DNA from: Apodemus sylvaticus
Taxonomy: Eukaryota; Chordata; Mammalia; Rodentia; Muridae
Assembly: GCF_947179515.1 (NCBI RefSeq)
Contig: NC_067472.1
Coordinates: 170,675,107 to 170,739,106 of the forward strand
Length of the DNA stretch: 64,000 nt
Reading direction: 5' to 3'
This document shows positions 1 through 11,725 of this stretch, one piece after another. Each line of letters starts with the position of its first letter. The first letter of the stretch is position 1. Below the pieces are notes generated by a model. The model made no database searches. It saw only the letters and a program-made list of their open reading frames with translations, and was not told the DNA's origin. The translations under genes and the position numbers were made by a program.

Positions 1-1015
1 CATGCCAGTGGGACTAGATGCATCTTCTCCTACTGAGGCTAGACAAGACATCTCAGCAGAGGGAAAGGGTCCCAAAGGTAGGCAACAGCCTCAGGAGACA
101 GCCTCTGCTCCTGCTGTTTGGAGTCCCACATGAAGACTGAGCTACACAACTGTTACATATGTGTAGAAGGCCTAGGTCAGACCCACAAATGTTTTCTGTT
201 TGGCAGTTCGGTTTCTGTGAGCCCTTAGGGGCCCAGGTTAGTTGATGCTGTAGGTTTTCTTGTGGTGTCCTTGACCCCTTTGGCTCTTTAAATCCTTCTT
301 CCCTCCTGTTCCACAGAATTCTCCAAGCTCTGCCTAATGTTTGGCTGTGGGTCTTTACATTTCTTTCCATCCTATTACTGGGTGAAACCTCTCTGGTGAT
401 GGTTGTGCTGGGCTCCTGTCTGCAAACATAGCAAAATAGCATTAGCAGTATCAGGAGGAGGCTTCCTCTCATGGCGTGGGTCTCAAGCTGGACCAGTCAT
501 TGCTTGGCCATTCCCTCAATTTCTGCTCCATCTTAACACCTGCACATCCTGTAGGCAGGACAAATTGTAGTTTGGTGGTTCTGTGGCTGAGTTAGTGACC
601 CAATTCCCCCATGGGAAGCCTTGCCTGGTTACAGGAGATGGCCAGTTCAGGCTCCATATATCCCATCACTATGAGTCTTATCTGGGGTCACCCACATAGA
701 TTTGTGGGAGTTTCCATTGTCCTAGGTTTCTGGCTCCTCCCAGAGATAATGCCGCCATTCCAGTTGTTACTCCCAGTATTCTCTCCCTCCACCCTCCCTC
801 CCCCAATCCCTCATCTTCCTATCCCCATCACTCCCATATCCCCCTCCCTCCATCCATCCACCCGTGATATCTAGTCTATTCCCCTTCTCAGTGAGACTCA
901 CACATCCCCTCTTGGGCCCTCTGTGTTACTTAGCTTCTTTGGGTCTGTGGATTATAGCCTGGTTTTCCTTTATGGCTAATATCCACTTATAAGTCCTTTC
1001 AGGCTTTGAATGATA
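1..1015 (-). mobile_element. LINE-1 3' end fragment
   Basis: Read on the minus strand this is the 3' part of a mouse-type L1. It begins near 1010 with the segment around a 'gtggatattagcc' motif typical of the end of ORF2 and start of the 3' UTR, and runs leftward through the long L1 3' UTR. The element is 5'-truncated and continues past the left edge of the window. It has no usable reading frame; the short frames here are chance. Assignment is from memory of the L1 3' UTR. Confidence 0.75.
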
Positions 1016-1554
1016 GAATGAGTTCTCTGTAAATTAGGATTATTTTTTACAAGATGACATATGACCTTGTTCTGTCATCCTAGATAGGACTTTCTGTTGG
1101 AACAGCCCGGCTCACCTTGGGCAAACAACTTCAGGAAGGAGAGGCTGCGGGGTTGTGTATTGTCAAATGTTTTCTCAGTCCTCAGCCCTTCACTCCATCC
1201 ATACAAAGGATCACAGCCAGGTTTTTCCCATGAAGACCCCTCAATTTCTCATGAGAAAGAGGCCTCCCCTTGCTGTATTGCTAATAAGCAGAGTCCCATC
1301 GGAAGGTCAGGCTCCTGTCTCTTTTCTGCTTCCTGTTTTTAAGCTGCCTCAAATCTAACTTATGACAGACACATAGTCATAGCATCAGAGACTCAAATGT
1401 CAACCAAACCCAAGTGCACAAATATATTAACTCGAGGTCCTAAGTATGTATGCATGGGTGAGCAGACCTCATCTTGTCAGGACACTATGCTGAGATGAGA
1501 CTGACCTGCAGCTACCTGACTGGAATGTTAAGAAGCAAAAGGGATGTTTACGTG
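1016..1554. other. Intergenic sequence, no feature recognised
   Basis: Unique-looking sequence between the L1 fragment and a TG/GA microsatellite. No exon, promoter or repeat family recognised. Confidence 0.4.
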
Positions 1555-1560
1555 TGTATA

Positions 1561-1641
<81 letters not shown>

Positions 1642-1647
1642 GAGAGA
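1555..1647. repeat. (TG)n followed by (GA)n microsatellite
   Basis: About 20 TG dinucleotides directly joined to about 24 GA dinucleotides with one GGGA interruption. The open frames through it translate to VCVCV and RERER low-complexity peptides and are not genes. Confidence 0.95.
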
Positions 1648-1962
1648 CTAAGACCGGGGAGATGCTTAGTTGGTAAAGCACCTGCCAGGAAAATGTGAAG
1701 ACCAACTTTCTATGCCCAGAAGCCCTGGTAAGCCAAAATTTAGTGAGAGGCCCTGCCCCAAAAGTGACTCAGAAAGCTGAGAAAATGGCTCAATATAAGA
1801 ATATTTGAGTCCTATTCCCCTTTGAGAGGTAGGGATATGGTTCAGAGGTAAGATCTGCCTAGATACCCCAGTGAGGGCCTGGGAGTGTGAATCAGTGGTA
1901 AGACACTTCCATACCAAAGGAATCCATGGCCCTAACAAAATAAAAATTTAAATACATGCAAA

Positions 1963-2008
<46 letters not shown>
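1648..2008 (+). mobile_element. Degraded tRNA-derived SINE remnants with (CA)n tail
   Basis: Two blocks resemble the A/B-box regions of rodent tRNA SINEs: a 'gatgcttagttggtaaagca' block at about 1660-1680, and an ID-like block with 'ggttcagaggtaag' at about 1838-1852. An A-rich stretch and a (CA)n tract (1964-2008) follow. Strongly diverged; family assignment is tentative. Confidence 0.5.
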
Positions 2009-2009
<1 letters not shown>

Positions 2010-2664
2010 CATGCATTCAAATAAAAACAATACTCCTGAGTACATAGGGTCCTGTGGAAGAACAGTCAGTCTTTGCTTCTGTGGCCATGTTATCTTTATT
2101 AGCCTAGGCTGAAAACAAATTCCTCACAGACAATATTTGTTGTCCTAAGCAGTAAAGAAGTTGGTGTAGGAGGATAGTACATTCACTCCTTGGACAGCAA
2201 GCAAAGCTGATCTTCAGAGATGCCATCTCACGAGGCTGCCTGCTGGACAAACATCCTTGAAGGACAGCCTGGGAAGGGGCAGGGGGATGGCCTGGCTGGA
2301 AGAGACATAGCCCACTCCTGACTCCTCAAAACAGAGGCTCTGGCCTCTCCCTGCTGCAGGGCACCTCAGTGTGTCATGAAATACCTGTCAGCTACTACAT
2401 TCTTCGTCTCCTTGGCAACCAAGGCTGCAGGTCCAGGTCCTGACACTGTCTACAGCAGCCTGTTGTGAGTCCAGAAGAAAGGCGGGGTTAGAATCTTGGG
2501 ACTTGGCTGAGCTGAGGCCCCTGGGTGGGACTGGAAGGGCAGGAAGGCTGGATTCTGAAAGAGGAAGAGGCTGAGGTCAGGCTTGGTGAGGAGGGTGTGG
2601 GTCTGGCACCTGAGCATTACTGCATCCTTGGAAGGAAGATCTGGAGGCCAAGAGGCCGTGTTTC

Positions 2665-2666
<2 letters not shown>
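2009..2666. other. Intergenic sequence, nothing recognised
   Basis: Moderately GC-rich unique sequence without recognisable exons or repeat families. Confidence 0.4.
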
Positions 2667-2699
<33 letters not shown>

Positions 2700-2762
2700 T
2701 GTGTCTGTGTGTCTGTGTGTGTGTGTGTCTGTCCATCTGTCTGTCTATCTGTCTGTCTATCT
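2667..2762. repeat. (TG)n / (CTGT/CTAT)n compound microsatellite
   Basis: TG repeats with TC interruptions pass into tetranucleotide CTGT and CTAT repeats. Confidence 0.95.
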
Positions 2763-4084
2763 GGGAAAGTCTGCTGTGTTCCCAAGACTTTAGGATTTTC
2801 CCTGCCTTCACTATAGCCTTTGGCTTTCCCCTTTTGAGACAAGGTTTCAAGGTTTCAAACGTAGCACAAGTTTGCCTCAACTCACAGCAGCCCTGCCTGC
2901 CTACCAAATGCTGAGATACTAGGTATACTAGGTATCTAGTAGCACTTAGCTACTAGAGCACCTTTTGTTTTGCAGAAACAGACACAGACCCCCATAGCCT
3001 TCTCCAGAGGGTGTCCAGGACCACTGCCCAAGCTTCAGTCAATGCCATTTCAATGTCCCCTAGTGCCAGGTTCAAGTGTGTTTCCTCTGGAGCACAAGGA
3101 ATAAGGGTGTGGAAGCCCTGGTGGAGGAGGAAGTGGGAACAGGGACTCTACTGCAGTCCTGAGAGGGACTCTTGGTGACAAGCGTGGGGTCCATTGATCA
3201 TCAGGATGTGCTGGTTTGAGTTCCTCTGAACACTTCAAATACTGAGCAGGTTGAGCATAGAGGATGGGGATTGGCGAGGATGGGGGACTAGGGCACAGTT
3301 GGGGACAGTTACCCACAGCGGTAGCCAGGCTCTTGCTCTGACTCCCCTGTGGCACAGCAATGCAATTTTAAATCCAACCAAATATAAACTCCGGGTCTTT
3401 GTGATGTGTTGCGAAGACACTGGGCTTTTCATATACTCTCTCTTGGCCTGGGAGAATGTGGCAGTCTGTGGAGAGTGCATGGGAATGGGGGTGTGTGCTC
3501 AAGGAGTTCAGTGGGAACGGAGGGTGCTCAGGGAGGTCAGTGAACCACCTTCGTTTCCATGGAGATGGGCTTTGGCATGCTGCAGGCTCAGTCACGGAGA
3601 CTCCTGTCTCCTAACTGGAGGGTGCTGGGCAGGAGCCTCTGTGAAGCACTGGGACCAGGAAAGTGCACATCCGCCCGTGTGAGGGTAGGAGTCAGAGGGT
3701 CCGAGTTCCGAGACTGTTTCAGCTACATTAGAAGCTGGGCACTGGGGCTGGGAGCACAGTGCTCAGCACGAGAGCATGAAGATCTGAGTTCCAATCCCAA
3801 AAAACCTTTTTTTTAAATGAGCCCTGTCACACACACCCCAAACCCCCATCAATGTGGGGTGTGGAGACAAGAGGGTCTCTGGGTCTTGAAGACCACCAGG
3901 TGAGCTCCTGGTTCAGAGAGACCTTGTCTCAAGGGAGTAAGGTAGACAGTGATCCTGGCATCTCCTGGCCCCCATGCCTATACACAGATGCATTTATATC
4001 AGCAGACACATCCATACACATGCACACACAATATAAAAATTACTCTAGTATTCAGAGGCATTGGATGTCTCTGGTCTTGGGATG
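2763..4084. other. Intergenic sequence with weak SINE-like fragment
   Basis: Mostly unremarkable. A short tRNA-SINE-like piece lies at about 3735-3825 and ends in an AT-rich stretch; a B1-like piece ending in 'gagaccttgtctcaa' lies at about 3870-3935. No coding evidence. Confidence 0.35.
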
Positions 4085-4363
4085 TCACAGCGGTCAGGGA
4101 GCATGCTGCCTACTTGTCCGTACCCCATGGCTTGCTCAACCTGCTGTTTTACATACCTCAACACCACCTGCCCATGGGGGTCACCACCCGCCCATGGGGA
4201 TCACCACCCACAGTGGGCTGGATCCTCTCAAATTAATAATCAAGAAACTGCTCAGCAGATTTTCCAAAAAGCCAATCTGATGGAGGTATATTCTTGACTG
4301 AGGTTCTCTCCCAGATGAGTCTGGCTTGTGTCAAGTTGACAACAAACTAGTCAGCACCAGGAC
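4085..4363 (-). mobile_element. ERVL-MaLR-type LTR fragment
   Basis: On the minus strand it starts with the MaLR-like core 'gttgtcaacttgacac' (about 4330-4345), then 'cctccat' and the 'ccactgtgggtggtg' block, in the same order as the better preserved MT LTRs at 45.9 and 47.5 kb. A ~20-bp piece around 4170-4210 is locally duplicated. Old and truncated. Confidence 0.6.
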
Positions 4364-4954
4364 AGTGTATTCTTGCTTGTAAGCCAAATGTGATGGGGGT
4401 GGGGTGGTCAGCGGCAGCAGAGAGGGATGGGAGGACTCAGGAGAGTGCACACAGGGTTTCCAGAGACACTGGGAAACAGAAGGGCTGCCATGTTGTGCTA
4501 GACAGCCAGACAGCAGAGACTAGGTCCCTCCAATGGGCATGGATGGACGGCTAGTGAGCTCCGGGGTGCCATTGTTTCTACCTGCCCCATGTTCCCAACA
4601 GTCAGGGCCGGGGTTATAAGCATGCACCACTGTTTGCCTTTTCTTTTTCTTATGTGGATTTGGGGGGCTGAAACCTAGGTATGTCCTCATGCTCGCCCAG
4701 CAAGCTCTTTACTTACTGAACTATATGTACAGCCAGGAGTCCTGGATCTTCTCAGATAGGAAGGCCACCAGCCAATCTTTCTAGGCGTCTCCCCTGATGG
4801 AAATGTGTTCCATCTTGAGTGGCAGTCGGGGCTCTCCTTCATACCCTCTGTTATACAGGAAGAACCTGGGGACACGAAATGTCTAGCGTCCTGGGAGGTA
4901 AGCGTGGTCACTGTGCAGAAAGCATGACTTATAAGCCTACTTGCCGGCCCAATA
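4364..4954. other. Intergenic sequence, nothing firm
   Basis: No gene evidence. A diverged B3-like minus-strand piece may lie around 4610-4730. Confidence 0.3.
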
Positions 4955-5505
4955 TTCCTCTTTTATAAAGTAAAAACACTTTAATAACCTCTTTCTGAAT
5001 TTCATACGTGCATACAGTATATTTTGATCACATTCACACTTGCTCCTACCCTTAACTCTTCCCAGATCTACAGATCAACAAATGGATACCTCCAAATTTT
5101 GTGTTGTCCTTTCCTTCTCCTCCTCCCCTCTTCCTCTTCTTCCACTTCCTCCTTCTTGTCTTTTTCTTTTTAAATCATCCACGGAGCCCATTTGTGTTGC
5201 TCCTATACTTATGGGCAAGGGGCCACCCACTTGATAGTGGTTTGCTTTCCAGGGTTGCAGCTTCAAAGAGAACTAGTCCTTCCTCTGCCAGAAGTTATCA
5301 GCTTCAAGGGTGGGCTTGTGAACCTCTGATTGCATCCTAGAGTGTTGACTGGCTTCATCTTGTGTAGATCTTGTGTAGGCAACCACAGCTGCGGAGAGTT
5401 CATGCGTGCAATGGTCCTGCTAGTCTAGAAAACTAGCTTTTGCTTTGGTCCTTCTTGACCTCTGGTTCTTACAATCTTTTCACCCCATCTTCCAAGATGG
5501 TCTCT
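4955..5505 (-). mobile_element. Old L1 (Lx-like) 3' fragment, probable
   Basis: Read on the minus strand this resembles the 3' region of older rodent L1 (Lx) elements: 'tattttgatcacattcacac' on the plus strand at about 5017-5037, then 'cccagatctac'. It is diverged and interrupted by a pyrimidine-rich patch (5105-5165). Confidence 0.45.
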
Positions 5506-5506
5506 G

Positions 5507-5565
5507 ATCTCTCTCTCTCTCTGTCTCTCTCTGTCTCTCTCTCTCTGTCTCTCTCTCTGTCTCTC

Positions 5566-5623
<58 letters not shown>

Positions 5624-5632
5624 TCTCTCTTC
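5507..5632. repeat. (CT)n microsatellite
   Basis: About 120 bp of CT repeats with regular G interruptions. The RERERE-type reading frames across it are artefacts. Confidence 0.95.
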
Positions 5633-6687
5633 ATCATCTCCCCTAAAATGTAGAGCATGTCTCCATATGGTGAGTAACCTCCCTCTGGTGTCTGGCTTTC
5701 TGGCAGATCTAAAGATAAACATATTTTCTGTCCTGGTCCCTTGTATCCTCAACAATTTTCACCTTCCAACGCTGTGTCTGGGTTTGCCTGACATCTGGCC
5801 TGCTGCACTGATCTATAAATGCGGAATCTCTAGAGTCTGGGTCTGCAATTCCGAATCTCTTTTGATGGGCTTTATGGGTAGATAATACTATAACCCTTGA
5901 CCATCTTTATCAAGCTCTGTGAATATCTGATTTAAATTATTATTTTGGATATTATCTTTAGATATATCTACAAAGTATGTATCTACACACATTTTGAATA
6001 AATCATTTACACGCCCGTTTAGTGTCCCTATCTTCTGCGAGTCTCCCGTGAGTGACCAGCACTGCCCTCATCTAAGACAGAGACGATCTTAACTAACAAC
6101 TAACCTTCATTAAAGAATTATTATAGGGCCCCCTTCTTGTTTAACATTTCAATTTTGAAAGCTAAGCTTTTTTTTTCACAAGCTAAGAAAATGGAAGCAT
6201 AGGTTAAGTAAAAATATTCTTCAATGATCTGTAGTTTGAATGGACGGAGGGATGGGGCCTCAGCCCTTGGGCCTGAGGAAAGATAGAATCTGGAAAGAAA
6301 GACGAAGGTTTTGACTCCTGTGTGTGAGGGAGGAGGAGGGCTGTTGAAGAAAGAGAGCAAAGAAAGGGTGGTGGGAGGGAAGAACAGACCACCCCCTCAC
6401 ACACAGACAGATACCCCGCTTCCACACACAGAGATGGGGCCAGGAGGAGTCCCAGGCCCAAACTCAGGGTGAGAGCAGTCTAGCAGCTGTGACAGAGGGT
6501 GGAGAGACCCACACAGTAAATCCCTAGACTTGCTCTCCAGCTCCAAGAGGTGAAGAATCTGGGGGTGAGTCTCCCGGTCCTGTGGGACTTTAAGACAAAG
6601 AAAGCCAAGGACAGAGCTACAGGAGTGTCATGGGGGAGTGTCAAGGGGACAAGTGGTAAGATTATTCAATCACATGAAGGCAGAGGC
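5633..6687. other. Intergenic sequence, nothing recognised
   Basis: No exon or well-preserved repeat seen. A purine-rich stretch runs from about 6300 to 6400. Confidence 0.35.
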
Positions 6688-7022
6688 AGGTACAGGTAGG
6701 CAGTACAGGTGGGCAGAGTCAGGTACAGGCAGGCAGAGGCAGGTACAGGCAGGCAGAGGCAGGTACAGGCAGGCAGAGTCAGGTATAGGCAGGCAGAGGC
6801 AGGTAGAGGCAGGTAGAAGCAGGTACAGTCAGGCAGAGGTAGGTACAGTCAGGCAGAGGCAGATACAGGCAGGCAGAGGCAGGTACAAGCAGGCAGAGGC
6901 AAATATAGGCAGGTAGAGACAGGTAGAGGCAGGCAGAGGCAGGTACAGGCAGGTACAGGCAGGCAGAGGCAGGTACAGGCAGGCAGAGGCAGGTACAGGC
7001 AGGCAGAAGCAGGTACAGGCAG
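6688..7022. repeat. 10/20-bp minisatellite (AGGCAGGTAC-AGGCAGGCAG type)
   Basis: About 335 bp made of a 10-bp motif alternating AGGCAGGTAC and AGGCAGGCAG, giving a higher-order 20-bp period. Scattered substitutions and no stops produce the repetitive CLYLPLPA-type minus-strand frames, which are not real proteins. Confidence 0.9.
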
Positions 7023-8167
7023 ACCTTTCTGAGTTCCGACCCTCCCCTTCTTGGAACGTTCTCTGAGCTCTAAGGCCTCTGTGCTCTGCTGGCTCAGAGT
7101 CAGCCAGCAGCTCTTCTGGAGGGCAGGACAAGGCTGGCATGGTGGGGGAGACACACAACTGGAAGCCAGGAGGAGTGGGGGTTCAAGACCAGGTTCTGAT
7201 TAGCACCAGGCCTAGTCATGTGAAGTTTTTTCCCTGGGTTGTACTTGACCATATGTAGCTTAGATCAGAGCAGCCTTGGTCACCCACAGGAGACTCTCAG
7301 AAGAGAGGAACACTAATGTTCTCTTGTGGAAGGCAGAAGAGACACTTGTCCCCTGGCTATCAGACTATCAGGACAATAAACTACAAGGAATTGGAGTCTC
7401 CCGGGAGAAGAGCAAGGCTGAAGTCTGCCGCTAGACTGTGTGTGTAGAGTCTCCTGGGAAGAGACTTCCTGCAACTCTGGAGGTGTCAGACGACCTTGCA
7501 GAGGGACTGAAGCAGAGGATGATGGGAAATACCACGCCTTGACCAGCACAGCTTGTCTCTTGCCTTTTAATTACATTTAAACATTCTGTGTCTGTTTAAT
7601 ATATCTACAGAAGGCGAGCGGCTAACCAGGCTCTTAACGACTCCTTTAATATTCTCTGAAGCCTCCCCCAACCCTCCGTGAAGCTATATGAGAGATGAAA
7701 GACGGGTGGAAGGGTTCAGCCTCTTCAGCAATAGAGCCGGCTGCCAGTAGCCCAGGGACTCCACAGGCAACAGCTGGACACTACAGGGTGCTGGAGAGTG
7801 TCCGTGTGACAACGGGTCAGTGGTGGACACCAAGGCAGACACACTTGAGCTCACCATTTGTCCTCTGGTCTGAAGCGAGCTGGCTCTGCAGATGCTGGTG
7901 GCCAGATAGAGCCAGTTCTGTATGTTGACAGCCCACTCAGCTCTGAGGAGCTTAGTTAGGTACCAACAGCTGCCCCGATGGCCTCATGAGGAGGAGATGC
8001 TTACATATCCCAATCCGCACCAGTCAGTGCTAGGTACAACCGAGATCACACATAGAAGCCTTAGCCTCCCTGGGCTGAAACTGAGTTCTTTGGAGGCCAA
8101 GGAGGGTAATGTGGATGTGCAGCTGGGGCCTTCAGGGCATTGTAAATGCCCTTAGAGGATAACAAGG
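7023..8167. other. Intergenic sequence, nothing recognised
   Basis: Unique sequence with several short chance frames of no recognisable domain. Confidence 0.35.
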
Positions 8168-8257
8168 TGGGCCGGAGAAATGGTTTGGTAGCGAAGAGCA
8201 CATGCTGCTCTTCCAGAGGACCAGATTCAATTTCTAGCCACATGAGGTGGCTCAAAA

Positions 8258-8292
<35 letters not shown>
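8168..8292 (+). mobile_element. B3-like SINE 5' part with (CA)n
   Basis: Starts 'gggccggagaaatgg' with 'gaagagcacatgctgctctt' and 'cagaggacc', the order seen in B2/B3 heads, then joins a (CA)n tract at 8261-8292. Confidence 0.7.
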
Positions 8293-8294
<2 letters not shown>

Positions 8295-8451
8295 TGCGAG
8301 GGGTGTGGAAGACAGGAGAGAGGGAGTGGAGAGAAAAGAGGAGATAGAAAGATGCAGAGAAACAGGATTTGGAGACAAGGGTGGGGGTGAGGAGAAACAG
8401 ACAGAGGTAAAAGGGAGGGTACAGACACAGACACAAGAAGATGGGGAGACA

Positions 8452-8606
8452 GCCGGGCGGTGGTGGTGGCGCATGCCTGTAATCCCAGCACTTGGGAGGC
8501 AGAGGCAGGCAGATTTCTGAGTTTGAGGCCAGCCTGGTCTACAGAGTGAGTTCCAGGACAGCCAGGGCTACACAGAGAAACCCTGTCTCGAAAAAACTAA
8601 AAAAGA
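8452..8606 (+). mobile_element. B1 SINE (mouse type)
   Basis: Complete 7SL-derived B1: starts 'gccgggcggtggtggcgc', contains 'gtaatcccagca', 'gaggcaggcagatttctgag' and 'gccagcctggtctac', and ends 'aaaccctgtctcg' plus an A-rich tail. The 'agatttctgagtt' variant is typical of Mus B1. Confidence 0.93.
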
Positions 8607-8934
8607 AGAAGAAAGGAGGAGGAGGAGGGGGGGAGGAGGAGGAGGAGGAGAAGGGGAGATAAGGAAGGAGGGCAGGAAGAGGAAAGGGAAGGAGAGAGAG
8701 GAGAGGTGGATAGAGAGAGGGGGAGAGGGAAGGAGAGGGAGGAAGGAGGAGAGAGGGAGGGGAAAGGAGAGAGGGGGAGAGGGAGAGAGTGAGAGAGAAG
8801 GAGGGAGAGGCAGAGGGCAAGAGGGGGAGAAAGATGGGTAGAGAGAAAGAGAGGAGTGGGAGAGGGAAGGGGAGGGAGAGGGGGAGAGAGGAAGGAAGAG
8901 GGTGGGGAGAAAGAGAAAGGGGGAGAGGGAGAGA

Positions 8935-8985
<51 letters not shown>

Positions 8986-9012
8986 GCACACAGACAGACA
9001 GACAGACAGAGG
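8607..9012. repeat. Purine-rich (GA/GGA)n tract
   Basis: About 380 bp almost purely A and G on the plus strand, ending in a perfect (GA)n run at 8937-8981 and a (GACA)n run near 8990-9010. It probably grew from the tail of the adjacent B1. The long serine/leucine/proline frames on the minus strand are artefacts. Confidence 0.92.
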
Positions 9013-10194
9013 AGGAGGGAGGGGGAGTGGAAGGCTCCCTGGAGCCAGACTCCAAAGGTTTCCACCATGATGTCTATGTTGACCTGGTTACTCTGGGTCC
9101 CCTTGTACTTCTACACGTTCTAGGGGGCCTCCAGTCAGAACCAGTCAGAACCAGCCAGAACCAGCCAGAAAAAAAAAGACATCCACCTTGCACTTCCCCC
9201 TGTGACCTTAGCCATCTCTTAAACAGCTTCCCAGTCCCATGCAAGGGCATCTCTAGTTGGCAGGTCCGCTGGGAGCAGTGCAGGATATTTGGAGCAGTTC
9301 TGGATCTTCCCACTAGATGTCAGCATCTCCTTCCAAGTTGGGACAACTGGAACCGGCTGAGATAGTCTCCACTATGCCTCTGAGAGGCAGAGAGACCTGT
9401 GATGAAAAGAGGCGGGAGACTGGGAGGGTAACAGGAAGCCAGAGGGGCAGCGAAAGCCAGAGACAAGAAGAAAGCTTGGGAGAGAACAGGGATTAGGGGT
9501 GAAAAGTCACAAGGAAACCTCAGGGTGGGTTATGACAGATCTGAACAAGGGTGTGTGTGGCCAGTACATTCCGGGCTCTGCCTCTGCTTCTGCCCGGGTG
9601 TTGCTATTCCAAGCCTTTCATCATCACTGGCACGCTCTAATGACAACCGCATCTGGCAGGTCTGATTGATACCCGCATATCAAGAAGAGGAAAACAAAGA
9701 GACTGATGATGGCTACGCAGCCAGGATGCATAGCATGAACACCTCATTTCGGTGTAACTATGGGGTTTCCCACCCCACCTCTTTGTTCTCTGAAAAAAAT
9801 GACTCTGAGATTTAATATTTCATGAATAAAGGCCTAGGCCAATAGCTTTGGCTTGTTTCCGGAGTTGCTCATAACTTAGCCCTTTAAACTACGCTATGCC
9901 TTCAGCATGGTTGGTCATCTCTCCTTAGGTTGGTGACTTTCCTTCAGCATCCCGGGGTTTATTCTAGTCTATGAGCGCCACACCGGTTACCCTCTCATTT
10001 CCACGCCTGTCTCCTCCAGCGCTCAAGGTGAATTCCGTTGCGCTCTTGACTCTATCCCAGAATTCCTCTCTCTGTACCGGAACTCCCACCCCCTATTTCC
10101 TGCCTAAGCTAATAGGCCGGCAGCATTTTATTGACAGGTGAGGCTTTTACACAGTGCCCAGAGATTCTCTCTATACTTGAGACTGTGGAGACGA
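9013..10194. other. Intergenic sequence, nothing recognised
   Basis: Unique sequence. A 10-bp motif (ccagtcagaa/ccagccagaa) is repeated four times at about 9131-9171. Confidence 0.35.
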
Positions 10195-10460
10195 CCCAGT
10201 CAATGAAATGCTTGCTGTGTAAGCGCGAGGGAATGCGTTTGACCGGGCACAGTACTGCAGAGTGCGCAGCAGGTAAGGGCACCTGCTGCTCTTACGAAGG
10301 CCCTGAGGTTGGTTCCCAGCATCCACGGTGGGGCACTCACAGCACCTGCAGCCCAGCTCCAGGATCCTTTGGCCTGTGTGGGCACTGGAACTCACATCCT
10401 CCGAGTTCAAGTCCATGTTTATACATACGGTTTAAAATAAAAATAAATCCTGTTTTTTTT
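10195..10460 (+). mobile_element. B3-like SINE
   Basis: Contains 'gtaagggcacctgctgctct', then 'ggttcccagcatccac', 'ggcactcacagcacctgcag' and an A/T-rich tail, the expected order for a diverged B3 element. Confidence 0.65.
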
Positions 10461-10596
10461 TTTAATTAAGAAGACAGTTATGTAAGTAAAATTCACTTTT
10501 GGGGAGCCTTCCAGTCCTGCAAAATTTGATGTTATAGTCTTGGATGTGCTGCATACAGAATTCAAAGGGTAACATAAGGTTCTCCCCCTTTACCCT

Positions 10597-11054
10597 ATGT
10601 GTGTGTGTGTATCTGTCTGTCTGTGTCTCTTTCTCTGTGTGTGTGTCAGTTTGTATGTGTATGTCTGTTTGTGTGTGTGCATGTGTGTCTGTGTGTATCT
10701 CTCTCTGTGTCTGTGTGTCTGTTTATATGTGTGTGTTCTCTGTGTGTGTCTCTGTGTGTCTGTGTGTCTGTGTGTGTGTCTGTGTGTCTCTGTGTGTGTC
10801 TGTGTGTGTGTGTATGTGTATCTGTGTGTCTCTCTTTCTCTGGGTGCATGTGTGTCAGTTTGTGTGTGTGCTCATGTGTGTTTGTGTGTCTCTCTCTTTC
10901 TCTGTGTGTGTGTCTCTGTATGTGTCTGTTTGTATTTGTATGTGTATGTCTCTACATGTGTCTCTTTGTGTCTCTGTGTGTGCGCGAGTGCCCATGTGTG
11001 AGTGTATGTGTGTATCTTTGCGCGTGCGTGCGTGTGCATGTGTGCGTGTGTGCG

Positions 11055-11096
<42 letters not shown>

Positions 11097-11108
11097 TGTG
11101 TGTGTGTA
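10597..11108. repeat. Long TG-rich microsatellite
   Basis: About 510 bp of TG/TC/TA-interrupted GT repeats, becoming nearly pure (TG)n at 11040-11108. The 134-216-residue cysteine/valine-rich frames across it are low-complexity artefacts. Confidence 0.96.
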
Positions 11109-11149
11109 GACTCAAGGTTGATGTTGGGAGTCATTTTCAACCGTTCTTC

Positions 11150-11300
11150 CACCTTATTCGTTGAGGCAGAGTCTCTCAGTCAAACCCAGGGATCCCCTGA
11201 CAGGACTGGTCTCACTAACCAGCTTGCCCAGAGGATGCCCTGCTTCTGAAGCAGGGATTACAGGTGGCCACCACATCCTCGACTGACCGAGCTGTCTCCC
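11150..11300 (-). mobile_element. Diverged B1-related SINE remnant
   Basis: Has the minus-strand B1 order 'gaggcagagtctc', then 'gggattacaggtggccacca'. Highly diverged. Confidence 0.4.
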
Positions 11301-11419
11301 CAGACTTACAGCCACTGCCACCATCACAATCTAGAATTTTCCATCACCCCCAAATTCTCCATGCCTCCTTTCAGTTCAGTTAAGTTCCCAGAACATCCTG
11401 GCTCGTGCTTTGGGGCCTA

Positions 11420-11565
11420 GTGTCAATTTTTTTTTTATCAGCTTTTGTTTAGATACAGGCTTTTGCTTTGTTCCAAAGCTGACCTCAAACTGGAAATCCT
11501 CCTGCCTTGAACCCGCCCCCCCCCCAGTTTTGGGGTTTTAGACCTGTCCACCACACCTAGCTCTG
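11420..11565 (-). mobile_element. Diverged B1-like SINE
   Basis: T-rich start followed by 'gctgacctcaaactggaaat' and 'cctcctgccttgaa', as in an old B1 in minus orientation. Confidence 0.5.
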
Positions 11566-11584
11566 TTGATTTCTGTTTGCTTGT

Positions 11585-11725
11585 TTCCTGAGAAGGGTCC
11601 TGGTCTAGCCCAGGCTGGTGGCCTCAGACTCTATGTAGCTGAACATGGCCTTGGATTTCTGATTCTCCCGCCTTGAGCCTTTGGAGTTCCAGGATTACAG
11701 CTGTGAGCCACCACACCAGCTGTTT
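11585..11725 (-). mobile_element. B1-like SINE
   Basis: Minus orientation: 'agcccaggctgg', 'ggccttggatttctgattct', 'caggattacagctgtgagcc', 'accacacc'. Clearly 7SL-derived but old. Confidence 0.65.

Noticed and set aside
8539..9068. Serine/leucine/proline-rich minus-strand frames of 150-166 residues
   Set aside because: Complement of the polypurine tract next to a B1; overlapping in three frames, so compositional.
10544..11249. Cysteine/valine-rich frames of up to 216 residues
   Set aside because: Translation of a (TG)n tract in all frames, not a secreted cysteine-rich protein.
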